A DNA stretch of 64,000 bases from Streptomyces zhihengii (GTDB lineage: Bacteria > Actinomycetota > Actinomycetes > Streptomycetales > Streptomycetaceae): the NCBI RefSeq assembly GCF_016919245.1, contig NZ_JAFEJA010000001.1:4913501-4977500 (forward strand). Direction: 5' to 3'. The stretch's first letter is position 1. Each line of letters starts with the position of its first letter. Shown piece after piece: positions 10,987 to 19,663 of this stretch. The translations under genes and the position numbers were made by a program. The notes below the pieces were generated by a model. The model saw only the letters and a program-made list of their open reading frames with translations, made no database searches and was not told the DNA's origin.

Positions 10987-13044
10987 GTGCAGGAGAACGC
11001 GGCGGAGGTGACCGCCGCCCAGATCGCCAGACTCGCCGGTGTCGGACGTGCGGCGGTGAGCAACTGGCGCCGCAGGCATGCCGACTTCCCCAAGCCCGTC
11101 GGCGGCACGGAGACCAGCCCCTCGTTCGCCCTGCCGGACGTCGAGCGGTGGCTGCGCGACCAGGGCAAGCTCGCCGAGGTCCCGCTGCGGGAGCGGGTCT
11201 GGCAGCAGTTCGCCGCCCACCCCGGCGGCGGCGTCACCGCCCTCGTCCAGGCCGGCGGCGTCCTGCTCCTCGTCCACGACCGGCCCGCCGCCTGGCTGGA
11301 GGCGGCCGCCGTCTCCGACCGGCGGCTCGCCGAGGTGCTGCCCGGCGCGCTCGACGAGGTGCTCACCGCGCGGTTCGGCGCCCGGGGCGTCGTCGGCGTA
11401 CCGGACGCCGCCGAACTCGCGGACGCCGTACCGCTGTTGCGCGGCATCGCGGAACTCGCCGCCGAGATCGGGGCCCGCCAGGCGTTCGAGTTCCTGCTGG
11501 GCCGTCAACTCGACGCCAACCCGCGCCAGTACTCCCTCACCCCGCCCGGCCTCGCCGAGCTGATGGCCGCCCTCGTCCCGGACGGCGGGACCGTGCTCGA
11601 CCCGGCCGCCGGCACCGGCGCGCTGCTGCGGGCCGTCCGCCGCCCCGGCCGCCTGCTCGCCCAGGACGCCGACCCCGGCCTCGCGGCGCTCACCGCCCTG
11701 CGCCTCGCCCTGCACACCGGCGCCACCGTGCGCGCCGAGGCCGGCGACGCCCTGCGGGCGGATGCCTACGGCGACCTCGCCGCCGACGCGGTGCTCTGCC
11801 ACCCGCCGTTCAACGAGCGCAACTGGGGCCACGACGAACTCGCCTACGACCCCCGCTGGGAGTACGGCTTCCCGGCCCGCACCGAATCCGAGCTCGCCTG
11901 GGTCCAGCACGCCCTCGCCCGGCTGCGGCCCGGCGGCACGGCCGTGCTGCTGATGCCGCCCGCCGCCGCGTCCCGCCGCTCCGGCCGCCGGATCAGGGCC
12001 GGGCTGCTGCGCCGCGGCGCGCTGCGTGCCGTCGTCGCCCTCCCGGCCGGAGCCGCGCCGCCCTACGGCATCCCGCTGCACCTGTGGGTGCTGCGCCGGC
12101 CCGCCGTCACCGACCGGCCCGCGTCCGGACTGCTCGTCGTCGACACCGCCGCCGGCCAGGCCGGTGCGGAGCCGGCCGCCGCGGGCCGCGACCGCCTCGA
12201 CTGGGGGGCGCTGCGCACCGCCGTGCTCGACGCCTGGGGGCCGTTCGACCGGCACGGCACGGTCGAGGAGAACCCCGGCGTCAGCCGCGCCGTCCCCGTC
12301 GTCGAACTCCTCGACGACGACGTGGACCTCGCCCCCGCCCGCCATCTGCCGCCGCCCGCCGCCGGCGGGGCCGACGAACTCGCCCGCGTCCGCGAGCGGC
12401 TCACCCGCACCCTCGGCCGCACCACCGACCTCACCCCGAGCCCGGCCCGCCCCGCGCCGGCCGCCGCACCCGCCGCCTGGCCCTCCACCACCGTCGGCGA
12501 ACTCGCCCGCGCCCAGGACCTCGTCCTGCGCGCCGGCGGCGCCGGCGCCGCCCGTGCCGAATCGTCCCCCGCCGTGCTGACCGAGCAGGACGTGCTCGCC
12601 GGCCGGGGCGCCACCGGCACCCTGCCCGAAGGCCCCGACGAGGAGGCCGTGCTCATCGAGCGGGGCGACATCGTCGTGCCCGTCCTCGGCAGCGGCACCG
12701 TCGTCCGGGTGGCCTGCGACGCGCTCGCGGGCGCCGCGCTCGGCCGCAACCTCCAGCTGCTGCGCCCCGATCCGGCCGCGCTCGACGCCTGGTTCCTCGC
12801 CGGGTTCCTGCGCGGCAGCGCCAACCAGCGGCAGGCCAGCAGCTACGCGTCGACGGCCACCCGCCTCGACGTCCGCCGGATCCAGCTCCCCCGGCTGCCG
12901 CTGGCCGACCAGCGCCGCTACGGCGAACGCTTCCGCGCCCTCGCCGAGTTCGAGGACGCGCTCCGCCTCGCCGGCCGCCTCGGCGAACAGCTCGTGCAGG
13001 GCCTCTACGACGGCCTCACCGACGGGAGCGTCCTGCCGGAGTGA
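10987..13044 (+). CDS. HTH plus N6-adenine DNA methylase-like protein, altered motif IV
   Basis: A 685-residue protein resembling a fusion of HTH, HsdM-like and HsdS-like parts. The N-terminal helix-turn-helix (about 5-50) includes QIARLAGVGRAAVSNWRRR. SAM-binding motif I DPAAGTG starts at D205. The catalytic motif, normally (N/D/S)PP(Y/F), reads HPPF at 272-275 (codon CAC). The C-terminal region (about 490-685) resembles a specificity domain, ending with LADQRRYGERFRALAEFED. No restriction subunit is adjacent. The GTG at 10987 has GAGGGGG 6 bases upstream. A -10-like TAGGAT is at 10930. It may be a regulator or scaffold rather than an active methylase. Confidence 0.85.
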   Translation: MQENAAEVTAAQIARLAGVGRAAVSNWRRRHADFPKPVGGTETSPSFALPDVERWLRDQGKLAEVPLRERVWQQFAAHPGGGVTALVQAGGVLLLVHDRPAAWLEAAAVSDRRLAEVLPGALDEVLTARFGARGVVGVPDAAELADAVPLLRGIAELAAEIGARQAFEFLLGRQLDANPRQYSLTPPGLAELMAALVPDGGTVLDPAAGTGALLRAVRRPGRLLAQDADPGLAALTALRLALHTGATVRAEAGDALRADAYGDLAADAVLCHPPFNERNWGHDELAYDPRWEYGFPARTESELAWVQHALARLRPGGTAVLLMPPAAASRRSGRRIRAGLLRRGALRAVVALPAGAAPPYGIPLHLWVLRRPAVTDRPASGLLVVDTAAGQAGAEPAAAGRDRLDWGALRTAVLDAWGPFDRHGTVEENPGVSRAVPVVELLDDDVDLAPARHLPPPAAGGADELARVRERLTRTLGRTTDLTPSPARPAPAAAPAAWPSTTVGELARAQDLVLRAGGAGAARAESSPAVLTEQDVLAGRGATGTLPEGPDEEAVLIERGDIVVPVLGSGTVVRVACDALAGAALGRNLQLLRPDPAALDAWFLAGFLRGSANQRQASSYASTATRLDVRRIQLPRLPLADQRRYGERFRALAEFEDALRLAGRLGEQLVQGLYDGLTDGSVLPE

Positions 13045-13070
13045 CCCGGGCGCCGGGCCCCGCCCGGGTG

Positions 13071-13190
13071 CGGATTCGGGCGCGGGTCGGGGCGCGGGTC
13101 CGGGCGCGGATTCGGGCGCGGGTCGGGGCGCGGATTCGGATGCGGGTCGGGGCGCGGGTCCGGGCGCGGATTCGGGCGCGGGTCCGGGCG
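13071..13190. repeat. 12-bp tandem repeat, ten units
   Basis: Ten 12-base units built from three variants (cggattcgggcg, cgggtcggggcg, cgggtccgggcg), with a 60-base super-period: 13081-13124 and 13141-13184 match except for one base. It follows the methylase-like gene. The rest of 13045-13373 holds a C-terminal-side GC-rich stretch and two cctcagtc repeats near 13320; I see no gene there. Confidence 0.85.
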
Positions 13191-13373
13191 GGGCCCGGGC
13201 CGAGCTCCCGGTGCCGGGGCGGCGGGCGGCGGTTCCGGCCGGGCGGGAGTGATGTATCGGACAACCGTTCCGTACAACCCGCCGCGGGGTGTCGGTGTCG
13301 GTGTATACGCTTCAGTCCGCCTCAGTCAGCCTCAGTCCCGTCCGCCGCGTCCCCAGGCACCCCAGGAGCAGGA

Positions 13374-14132
13374 ATGCACGGCCACGGCTTCGCGCCGCCG
13401 CAGCCCGCGCGCCCTTCGACAGCGCTGCTCGTCGTCGTGCGCATCGTCCTCGTGGCGCTCGCGCTGCTCAGCCTCGGACTGCTGGCCTGGGGCACGATGC
13501 TCCGCATCGCGATCATGCGCGGCAGGCGCATGGACTGGGTGCTGTTCTGGGTCTCCCTGGTCGTCGCCGTGACCGCGCTCGTGGTGATGGGGGAGTTCAG
13601 CACCGCGGGGGAGACGGCCTCGGCGCAGGAGGACCCGCGGGCCGTGGACTGGGTGTGCCTCGCCGCCCTGTTCGCCCTCGCGATCGGCGTCCCCGTGCAC
13701 TACCTGGTCACCGACATCCGCCACCACCAGCCGCCCCGCCCGGGCACGGGCGCACCGCCGGCGGCCGGCTCCCCGTACGGCACCGCGGGCCGGTTCACGG
13801 GCCCCTACGCGACGCCGCCGCGGCAGACCGCGCCGCCCGCGTACGGCTATCCGCCGGTGGCCCCGCCGATATCCGCGGGGCCCGCGCCCGCGCACCACCC
13901 CACGCCGCCGCCCGGCTCCGCGCCCACGCCGCCGCCCGGTTCCACGCCCGGGTCCACGCCCGTTCCCGCGCCCGGTTCCGTGTCCGCGCAGACCCCGCCC
14001 CCCGGGCGGACCCCGCCCCCCGGCACCCCGCGCATCGACCAGGTCCGCGCCGAACTCGACGAGCTGAGCGACCTGCTGCGCGGCACCGACCGCCGGGACA
14101 CCGGGCACGAGGACCGGGGCGGCGCCCGGTGA
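13374..14132 (+). CDS. Membrane protein with long proline-rich tail
   Basis: A 252-residue protein, not a recognised family. The ATG at 13374 has AGGAG at 13363-13367. Residues about 18-40, 50-68 and 90-110 are membrane segments. The cytoplasmic-side tail (about 115-225) is dominated by Pro, Gly, Ala and Tyr and includes short PPPGS-type repeats, then an acidic helix (IDQVRAELDELSDLLRG). Its stop overlaps the start of the kinase gene (GTGA), so the two are coupled. The tail could bind or be phosphorylated by that kinase; this is inference only. Confidence 0.8.
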   Translation: MHGHGFAPPQPARPSTALLVVVRIVLVALALLSLGLLAWGTMLRIAIMRGRRMDWVLFWVSLVVAVTALVVMGEFSTAGETASAQEDPRAVDWVCLAALFALAIGVPVHYLVTDIRHHQPPRPGTGAPPAAGSPYGTAGRFTGPYATPPRQTAPPAYGYPPVAPPISAGPAPAHHPTPPPGSAPTPPPGSTPGSTPVPAPGSVSAQTPPPGRTPPPGTPRIDQVRAELDELSDLLRGTDRRDTGHEDRGGAR

Positions 14133-15634
14133 ACGGACGCGTCGTCGGGGGCCGTTACGAGCTCTCCGCACTCATCGGACAGGGCGGCATGGGCCAGGTC
14201 TGGACGGCCTACGACGGCCGGCTCGACCGCCGGGTCGCCGTGAAGCTGCTGCGCCCCGACCACATGGCCGCCGCCACCGCCGCCGACGAGATGCGCCGCC
14301 GCTTCGTGCGCGAGTGCCGGGTGACGGCCCAGGTCTGCCACCCCGGCCTCGTCACCGTGCACGACGCGGGCAGCGACGGCGACGACCTCTACCTCGTCAT
14401 GCAGTACGTCGAGGGCGCCGACCTCGCCGACCACCTCGCCGAGCACGAGCCCTACCCGTGGGAGTGGGCCGTCGGGATCGCCGCGCAGCTCTGTTCCGTG
14501 CTCGGGGCGGTGCACGCGGTGCCGATCGTCCACCGGGACCTCAAGCCGCGCAACGTCATGGTCAAGCCCGACGGGACGGTCACCGTCCTCGACCTCGGCG
14601 TCGCCTCCGTGATCGACACCGACACCACCCGCCTCACCCACACCGGCTCGCCCATCGGCAGCCCCGCCTACATGGCCCCCGAGCAGGCGATGGGCGGCGC
14701 GGTCGGCCCCTACACGGACCTGTACGCCCTCGGCGTGCTGCTCCACGAACTCCTCAGCGGCACCGTGCCGTTCGCCGGTTCCACCGCGCTCGGGGTGCTC
14801 CACCGGCACCTCCACGAGCCGCCGCTCCCGGTGCGGCAGCTCCGCCCCGAGATCCCGGAGCCCCTGGAGGCGCTCGTCCTCCACCTGCTCGCCAAGGACC
14901 CGCAGCACCGGCCCTCCGGCGCGCAGGAGGTCTACCAGGCGCTGGCCCCCCTGCTGCCGTCGCCCGGCGGCCCCACCGGCCCGCTGGACCCGACCCGGCC
15001 CTTCGTGCGCCCGCACGCGCCGTGGCCGGACCGTGTGGGCCAGCCCCCGGCACCCGTCGTGCCCCCGGCCGTCCCCGCGCCCCGCCCGGACGTCGCCGCC
15101 GCGGTCGACGAGGTGAAGCGGCTGCTCGGCGAGGGCAGCATCACCCGGGCCGTGGACGTCCTCGGCGGCATACTCCCGGCCGCCGCCGCCGAACACGGCG
15201 AGCGGTCGCCCGTCGTGCGGATCCTGCGCAAGCAGTACGCGGCCACGCTGATGGACGACGGCCAGTACCGCCGCGCCCTGCCGGAGCTGCGGCGCCTCGC
15301 CGACGACCGGACGGCGGAGGCCGGCCCGGCCGACCCGCAGACGCTGCAGTTCCGCCACGACGCGGCCCAGTGCCTGGAGCAGCTCGGCGAACCCGCCGCC
15401 GCGCTGGCCGAGTACCGGGCGGTCCTGCCGTACTACGAGAGCACCGACCGCGACCGCGCCTTCCAGGTACGGCACCGGATCGGCCACCTGCTGCTGGCGG
15501 TGGGCGACCACACGGCGGCCCACGGCCAGTTCCGCTCCCTGCTGTACGACGCGGAACTGGCCTACGGCCCGTACCACCACCTCCCGGGGGAGCTCCGTCG
15601 AGCGCTGGAACACCAGCGGCAGTTCCGCACGTGA
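14129..15634 (+). CDS. Ser/Thr protein kinase with TPR-like C-terminal domain
   Basis: Soluble Hanks-type kinase of 501 residues; GTG start at 14129 overlaps the upstream stop. Glycine loop IGQGGMG at 16-22, invariant Lys39, catalytic HRDLKPRN with D137, the metal-binding motif as DLG (155-157) in place of DFG, and APEQ around 183-186. No membrane segment or PASTA repeat follows. Instead, residues about 320-500 are Ala/Leu-rich helical repeats (VLGGILPAAAAEHGERSPVV and later units) like those of TPR bacterial signalling proteins. Likely phosphorylates partners in the cytoplasm near the membrane; the substrate is unknown. Confidence 0.9.
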   Translation: MNGRVVGGRYELSALIGQGGMGQVWTAYDGRLDRRVAVKLLRPDHMAAATAADEMRRRFVRECRVTAQVCHPGLVTVHDAGSDGDDLYLVMQYVEGADLADHLAEHEPYPWEWAVGIAAQLCSVLGAVHAVPIVHRDLKPRNVMVKPDGTVTVLDLGVASVIDTDTTRLTHTGSPIGSPAYMAPEQAMGGAVGPYTDLYALGVLLHELLSGTVPFAGSTALGVLHRHLHEPPLPVRQLRPEIPEPLEALVLHLLAKDPQHRPSGAQEVYQALAPLLPSPGGPTGPLDPTRPFVRPHAPWPDRVGQPPAPVVPPAVPAPRPDVAAAVDEVKRLLGEGSITRAVDVLGGILPAAAAEHGERSPVVRILRKQYAATLMDDGQYRRALPELRRLADDRTAEAGPADPQTLQFRHDAAQCLEQLGEPAAALAEYRAVLPYYESTDRDRAFQVRHRIGHLLLAVGDHTAAHGQFRSLLYDAELAYGPYHHLPGELRRALEHQRQFRT

Positions 15635-15651
15635 TGCGTGCTGGGGGCCAC

Positions 15652-16160
15652 TCCAGCCCGTAACGCCGGCGGGGCTGGTTTCACGGGGCCGGCCACGCCC
15701 GGGTATCTCAGCCCGTCCGGCGCTTGAGGACACGGCCGCAGGCCGTGCCGCGGCCACGGGCGCGGAGCCGGGTCCGGTGAGGTCGGCTCCCCGGGCTCGG
15801 CCGGGTCCGGACCCGTGCCCCGGTCCGGCGGGGCTCCGCCCCGCACCCCGCGCCTCAAACGCCGGCGGGGCTGGAGAGGTTCGGGTCACTTCAGCCCGTC
15901 CGGCGCTTGAGGACACGGCCGCAGGCCGTGCGGGCCCACCGGCGTGCAGCCGGGTCCGGTGAGGTTGGTTTCCCGGGCCTGGCCGGGTCGGGACCTGTGC
16001 CCGGGTCCGGACCTGTGCCCGGGTCCGGACCCGGACCCGTGCCCCGGTCCGGCGGGGCTCCGCCCCGCACCCCGCGCCTCCATCGCCGGCGGGGCTGGTT
16101 TCACGGGGCCGGCCATGCCCGGGAATCTCAGCCCGTCCGGCGATTGAGGACACCCGCGCG
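15652..16160. repeat. Dispersed palindromic intergenic repeats, cluster A
   Basis: A field made of one repeat family. Arms of the form cagcccgtccggcg(c/a)ttgagg occur at 15709-15730, 15892-15914 and 16129-16150. Inverted counterparts (cgcctcaaacgccggcgggg and close variants) occur around 15655, 15851-15876 and 16078-16100. Small hairpins such as cacggccgcaggccgtg follow the arms. Direct repeats gggtccggacc(t/c)gtgcccc fill 15995-16045. The element provides the stop codon of the YfhO-like gene. The same family occurs near 33.0-33.7 kb and 63.6 kb. Confidence 0.85.
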
Positions 16161-18563
16161 CAGCGGGGGTGCGGGCACACTCCCACCCGCACCCGAGCCG
16201 GCCTCACGGCCAGGCCCGGAGGCGCGGCGCCGGGCGACGGCCACCGTGACGAGCAGCCCGAGCAGCGCCCCCACCCCCGCTCCCGCCCCCGCGAGCAACC
16301 CCGGAGGGCGGAAGGAGCAGCTCACCGTGGTGCGGGTGCCGTCGAGGGGGACGGCGACCAGGCCGAGGTGGGCGTCCGCCGGGCGCCCGTCGCAGGACCA
16401 TCCGGCGATCCGCGGTGCCGCGAGCACCGCCACCCCCGTGCTGCCCGGCGGCAGTTCGGCCCTCACCCCGTGCGCGGAGACCTCGACGGAGACCGCGCCC
16501 GTCCGGCGGAGCCCGTCCACGGCGGCGGAGAGCCGGGCCGGGTCCAGGCAGCCGATCTCGGCGTCCCGGGGCGCCTCGCCGCTGTAGACGACGGGCGTCC
16601 CGGGCGCGGTGGCCGTGCCGAGCGGGGTGAGCGCGGCCCGCCGCCGGGGCTCCCCGCCGAGCAGCCGCTCCCCGGGGTTGTCGCCGAGGCGCGCGGTGCC
16701 GGTCCACTGGGGCGCCCACAGGAAGACCTCGGTGCCGGCCCGGCACACCCCGTCCACCGCCGGTTCGTAGACGCGGGCGCCCAGCAGCAGTTCCTGGTTG
16801 CGGAACGGCGAGTCCCCGTAGACGGGCTCACCTCCCGCCGGCCGGACGGTCACCAGCGGCGGCACCTCCCGGCGGACGGTCAGCGGCTGTCCGCCGGGCG
16901 CGGTGCGCAGCCGGGCGCCGACCGAGAACACGGCGTCCGTGACGGGGTTGTCCAGGGACTGGAGGCTGCGCCCGCGCGACGTCCAGCCGCCGCCGAGCGC
17001 CGAGAGGGTGCGGGTCCACACGTCGGCGGTGTGGCTGCTGTAGTACGCGCCGCCCTGCCCGCCGAGCAGCAGCGCGTCGTTGGCGGTGAGCTGGGTGCGG
17101 CCGGGGTCGGTGCGGTGGGCGGGCCAGCCGTCGGCGGCGGCGACGGCGGCGGCGCGGGCGTCGTGCCCGGCACCCCACTGCGGATAGTGGTCCAGCCGCA
17201 GCGGCCGTTCCCGGTCGGCGTACGCGGTGGTGGCCGCCGCCTGGCCCGCCACGGCGCCGGTGAGCAGCACGGCGGCCACCACCAGGGCCCGCCCGCGTGC
17301 GGCGAGCAGCAGTCCGGCGACGACGGCGGCGAGGCCCGCCGCGAAGAGCAGGTACGCGTCGCGCCCGGCGAGTTGGCTGCCGGTGGCGCCGAGCGCGAGG
17401 GCGAGCACCGCCGCGGTGCCGCCGGCCAGCGCCCGGCGGTCCGGCCAGCCGCGGGCGACGCAGGTCCAGGCGGTGATCACGGCGAGGCCCGCGAGGACGA
17501 AGGTCTGCCGGTAGGGGCTGCCGTTCGGGGTGGCGAAGGCGTGCCACAGCAGATGGGTGGGCCCCCACTGGAGGGAGAGGGCGACGGCGGCGGTCAGCAC
17601 CGTCCACACCATCCGCTCCCGCCGGGGCGCGGCCCGGTGGAAGGCGAGGGCGAACGCGAGGAGCAGCGTCGCACCGCCCACGAAGACGGCCGGGCTGAAG
17701 AAGCTGTACGTGGCGGGCAGCGTCCGGGCGAACACGTCCGTCCAGGGCGCGGGCGCGAACTCCTTGGTCCAGCCCGGGTACGCGTGCGTCGAGCCGAGGA
17801 ACACCGGGACGAGGACCGGTGCCGCGAGCCCGACCCCGAGCAGCACCGTCCGTGTCGCGCGCAGCAGCGCCCCGATCCGCTCCCGGCCGCCGGTGCCGTC
17901 GAGCAGCAGCCGGGTGGCCAGGACGAGTGCCGCGCCCAGGGTGGCCATGTAGGCGGTGTAGAAGTTGGCGGTCCACGCGAGGGCGACGAGCACGGGGCCG
18001 AGCAGCGGACGCCGGCCGGTGCGCGCCCACTCGGCGGCCAGGCACAGCAGCGGGAAGGCGATCAGCCCGTCGAGCCACATCGGGTTGTACGACGCCTCGG
18101 TGACCGACCAGCCGCACAGGGCGTACGAGGCGCCGAGCACGCCCGCCATCCAGCGGCGTCCGCCGCCCCGGTGGAGGGCGGTGAGCAGCCAGGCCATGGC
18201 GGCGGCCGCCACCGCGGTCTTGACCAGTGTGACGACGTACACGGCCAGGTCGATCTCGTCCCGCGGGAAGAGGCCGACCAGCAGCGAGAACGGGCTCGTG
18301 AGGTAGGTGCCGAGGTCGGTGAGCGCGTTGCTCCCGTAGCCGGACTGCCAGTCGAGCAGCACGCCGCCGTCCGCCCGCCCGTGGAGCAGGTCCCACAGCC
18401 GGGCGTGGAACGGGACGAACTGGTTGCCGAGGTCGTTCACGCTGCGGGTGTGCGGGCCGAACGGGAAGGTGCGGGCGGCGAGGTCGCCGGCCGTCACCGC
18501 CCCGACCGTGATCAGCGCTGCGAAGGCGGCGGCCCGGCCGCGCGCGGAGGACAGATTCCACAT
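16128..18563 (-). CDS. YfhO-family membrane glycosyltransferase-like protein
   Basis: A polytopic protein of 811 residues that resembles YfhO, the GT-C-fold enzyme that moves a sugar from a polyprenyl carrier to an acceptor outside the membrane. TM1 is near 10-28, followed by the first-loop motif NDLGNQFVPFH with the conserved acidic residue, at least ten more TMs (to about 480), then a long extracytoplasmic C-terminal domain and a final TM (about 770-795). The start at 18563 (MWNLSS) is chosen because upstream codons look non-membrane and noncoding; the frame stays open to 18653. The last eight residues and stop come from a dispersed repeat. Divergent from the glycosyltransferase/GtrA pair. 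Confidence 0.85.
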   Translation of the reverse strand: MWNLSSARGRAAAFAALITVGAVTAGDLAARTFPFGPHTRSVNDLGNQFVPFHARLWDLLHGRADGGVLLDWQSGYGSNALTDLGTYLTSPFSLLVGLFPRDEIDLAVYVVTLVKTAVAAAAMAWLLTALHRGGGRRWMAGVLGASYALCGWSVTEASYNPMWLDGLIAFPLLCLAAEWARTGRRPLLGPVLVALAWTANFYTAYMATLGAALVLATRLLLDGTGGRERIGALLRATRTVLLGVGLAAPVLVPVFLGSTHAYPGWTKEFAPAPWTDVFARTLPATYSFFSPAVFVGGATLLLAFALAFHRAAPRRERMVWTVLTAAVALSLQWGPTHLLWHAFATPNGSPYRQTFVLAGLAVITAWTCVARGWPDRRALAGGTAAVLALALGATGSQLAGRDAYLLFAAGLAAVVAGLLLAARGRALVVAAVLLTGAVAGQAAATTAYADRERPLRLDHYPQWGAGHDARAAAVAAADGWPAHRTDPGRTQLTANDALLLGGQGGAYYSSHTADVWTRTLSALGGGWTSRGRSLQSLDNPVTDAVFSVGARLRTAPGGQPLTVRREVPPLVTVRPAGGEPVYGDSPFRNQELLLGARVYEPAVDGVCRAGTEVFLWAPQWTGTARLGDNPGERLLGGEPRRRAALTPLGTATAPGTPVVYSGEAPRDAEIGCLDPARLSAAVDGLRRTGAVSVEVSAHGVRAELPPGSTGVAVLAAPRIAGWSCDGRPADAHLGLVAVPLDGTRTTVSCSFRPPGLLAGAGAGVGALLGLLVTVAVARRRASGPGREAGSGAGGSVPAPPLRAGVLNRRTG

Positions 18564-18688
18564 GATGGGCTCGAATATGCCAGCGCCGATGACGAAATCA
18601 CCGGCCGCGAAGGGCAGTTCACTCAATGGTCGCCGGGAGGTCATGTGGAGCACCGGGAAGCGACATTCGGGCCGGTTGTTGTTCTTCC

Positions 18689-19663
18689 GTGCTGATCTCG
18701 ATAGTGGTCCCCTGTTTCAACGAAGAGGAGATCATCGGCCGCTTCCACGCCCATGTGACCGCCGAACTCGACCTGCTCGGGCAGGAATTCGAGCTGGTCT
18801 ACGTGGACGACGGAAGCCAGGACCGGACACTCGACCTCCTCCAGGAGATCGCCGGCGCCGACTCCCGTACGCGATACGTCTCCTTCAGCCGCAACTTCGG
18901 CAAGGAGGCGGCGATGCTCGCCGGCCTCCAGCACGCCGACGGCGACGCGGTGGTCATCATGGACGCCGACCTCCAGCACCCGCCGGAGCTGGTCCGCCGG
19001 ATGCTGGCGCTGCACGAGGACGGATTCGACCAGGTCATCGCCAAGCGCACCCGCAAGGGCGACCGGGTCACCCGCACCGTCACCGCGCGCGCCTACTACT
19101 GGCTGATCAACCGGCTGGTCGACGTCGAGCTGGTGGACGGCGTCGGCGATTTCCGGCTGCTGTCGCGGCGGACGGTCGACGCGATCCTGGAGCTGACCGA
19201 GTACAACCGCTTCTCGAAGGGCATTTTCGCCTGGGTCGGATTCCGTACGACGACGTTCGAGTACGAGAATGCGGTGCGTGAGCAGGGGCGCTCCAAATGG
19301 AGCTTCGGGAAACTGCTCAACTACGGCCTGGACGGCCTTCTGTCGTTCAACGACAAACCGCTGCGCGCCGCGATCTATCTGGGAATGCTGCTGCTCGGCG
19401 TGGCCATGGTGTACGCGTCCTGGATCGTCGGTGTCGCCATGGTGAACGGCGTGGACACCCCCGGGTATGTCACCCTGCTGGTGGCGGTCATCGCGCTCGC
19501 CGGTGTGCAGATGCTGATGCTGGGGGTGGTCGGCGAGTACGTCGGGCGCATCTACTACGAGGTGAAGCGCAGACCGCACTTCCTGGTGAAGGCGACCAAC
19601 GCCGGCCTTCCCCGGCGGGACGACGACCGCAACAGGCGTGCGGGGGAACTGGTAGGCCGATGA
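18689..19663 (+). CDS. Polyprenyl-phosphate glycosyltransferase (GT2, GtrB/CsbB-like)
   Basis: A 324-residue membrane-bound GT-A enzyme that would load a sugar from a nucleotide donor onto undecaprenyl phosphate on the cytoplasmic face. It starts ISIVVPCFNEEE; YVDDGSQDRT has the donor-binding DD at 40-41, and MDADLQHP has the metal-binding D92 and D94. Two C-terminal membrane segments (about 230-252 and 262-288) and the family ending VGEYVGRIYYEVKRRPHFLV match GtrB, ArnC and CsbB. GTG at 18689 is chosen because the domain begins at once; no clear ribosome-binding site is seen. Its stop overlaps the GtrA start. Confidence 0.92.
   Translation: MLISIVVPCFNEEEIIGRFHAHVTAELDLLGQEFELVYVDDGSQDRTLDLLQEIAGADSRTRYVSFSRNFGKEAAMLAGLQHADGDAVVIMDADLQHPPELVRRMLALHEDGFDQVIAKRTRKGDRVTRTVTARAYYWLINRLVDVELVDGVGDFRLLSRRTVDAILELTEYNRFSKGIFAWVGFRTTTFEYENAVREQGRSKWSFGKLLNYGLDGLLSFNDKPLRAAIYLGMLLLGVAMVYASWIVGVAMVNGVDTPGYVTLLVAVIALAGVQMLMLGVVGEYVGRIYYEVKRRPHFLVKATNAGLPRRDDDRNRRAGELVGR

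Noticed and set aside
13005..13277. Pro/Arg/Asn repeat proteins read from the 12-bp array
   Set aside because: They exist only because the period is a multiple of three; all frames and both strands give similar Arg/Pro repeats, and no start signals are present.
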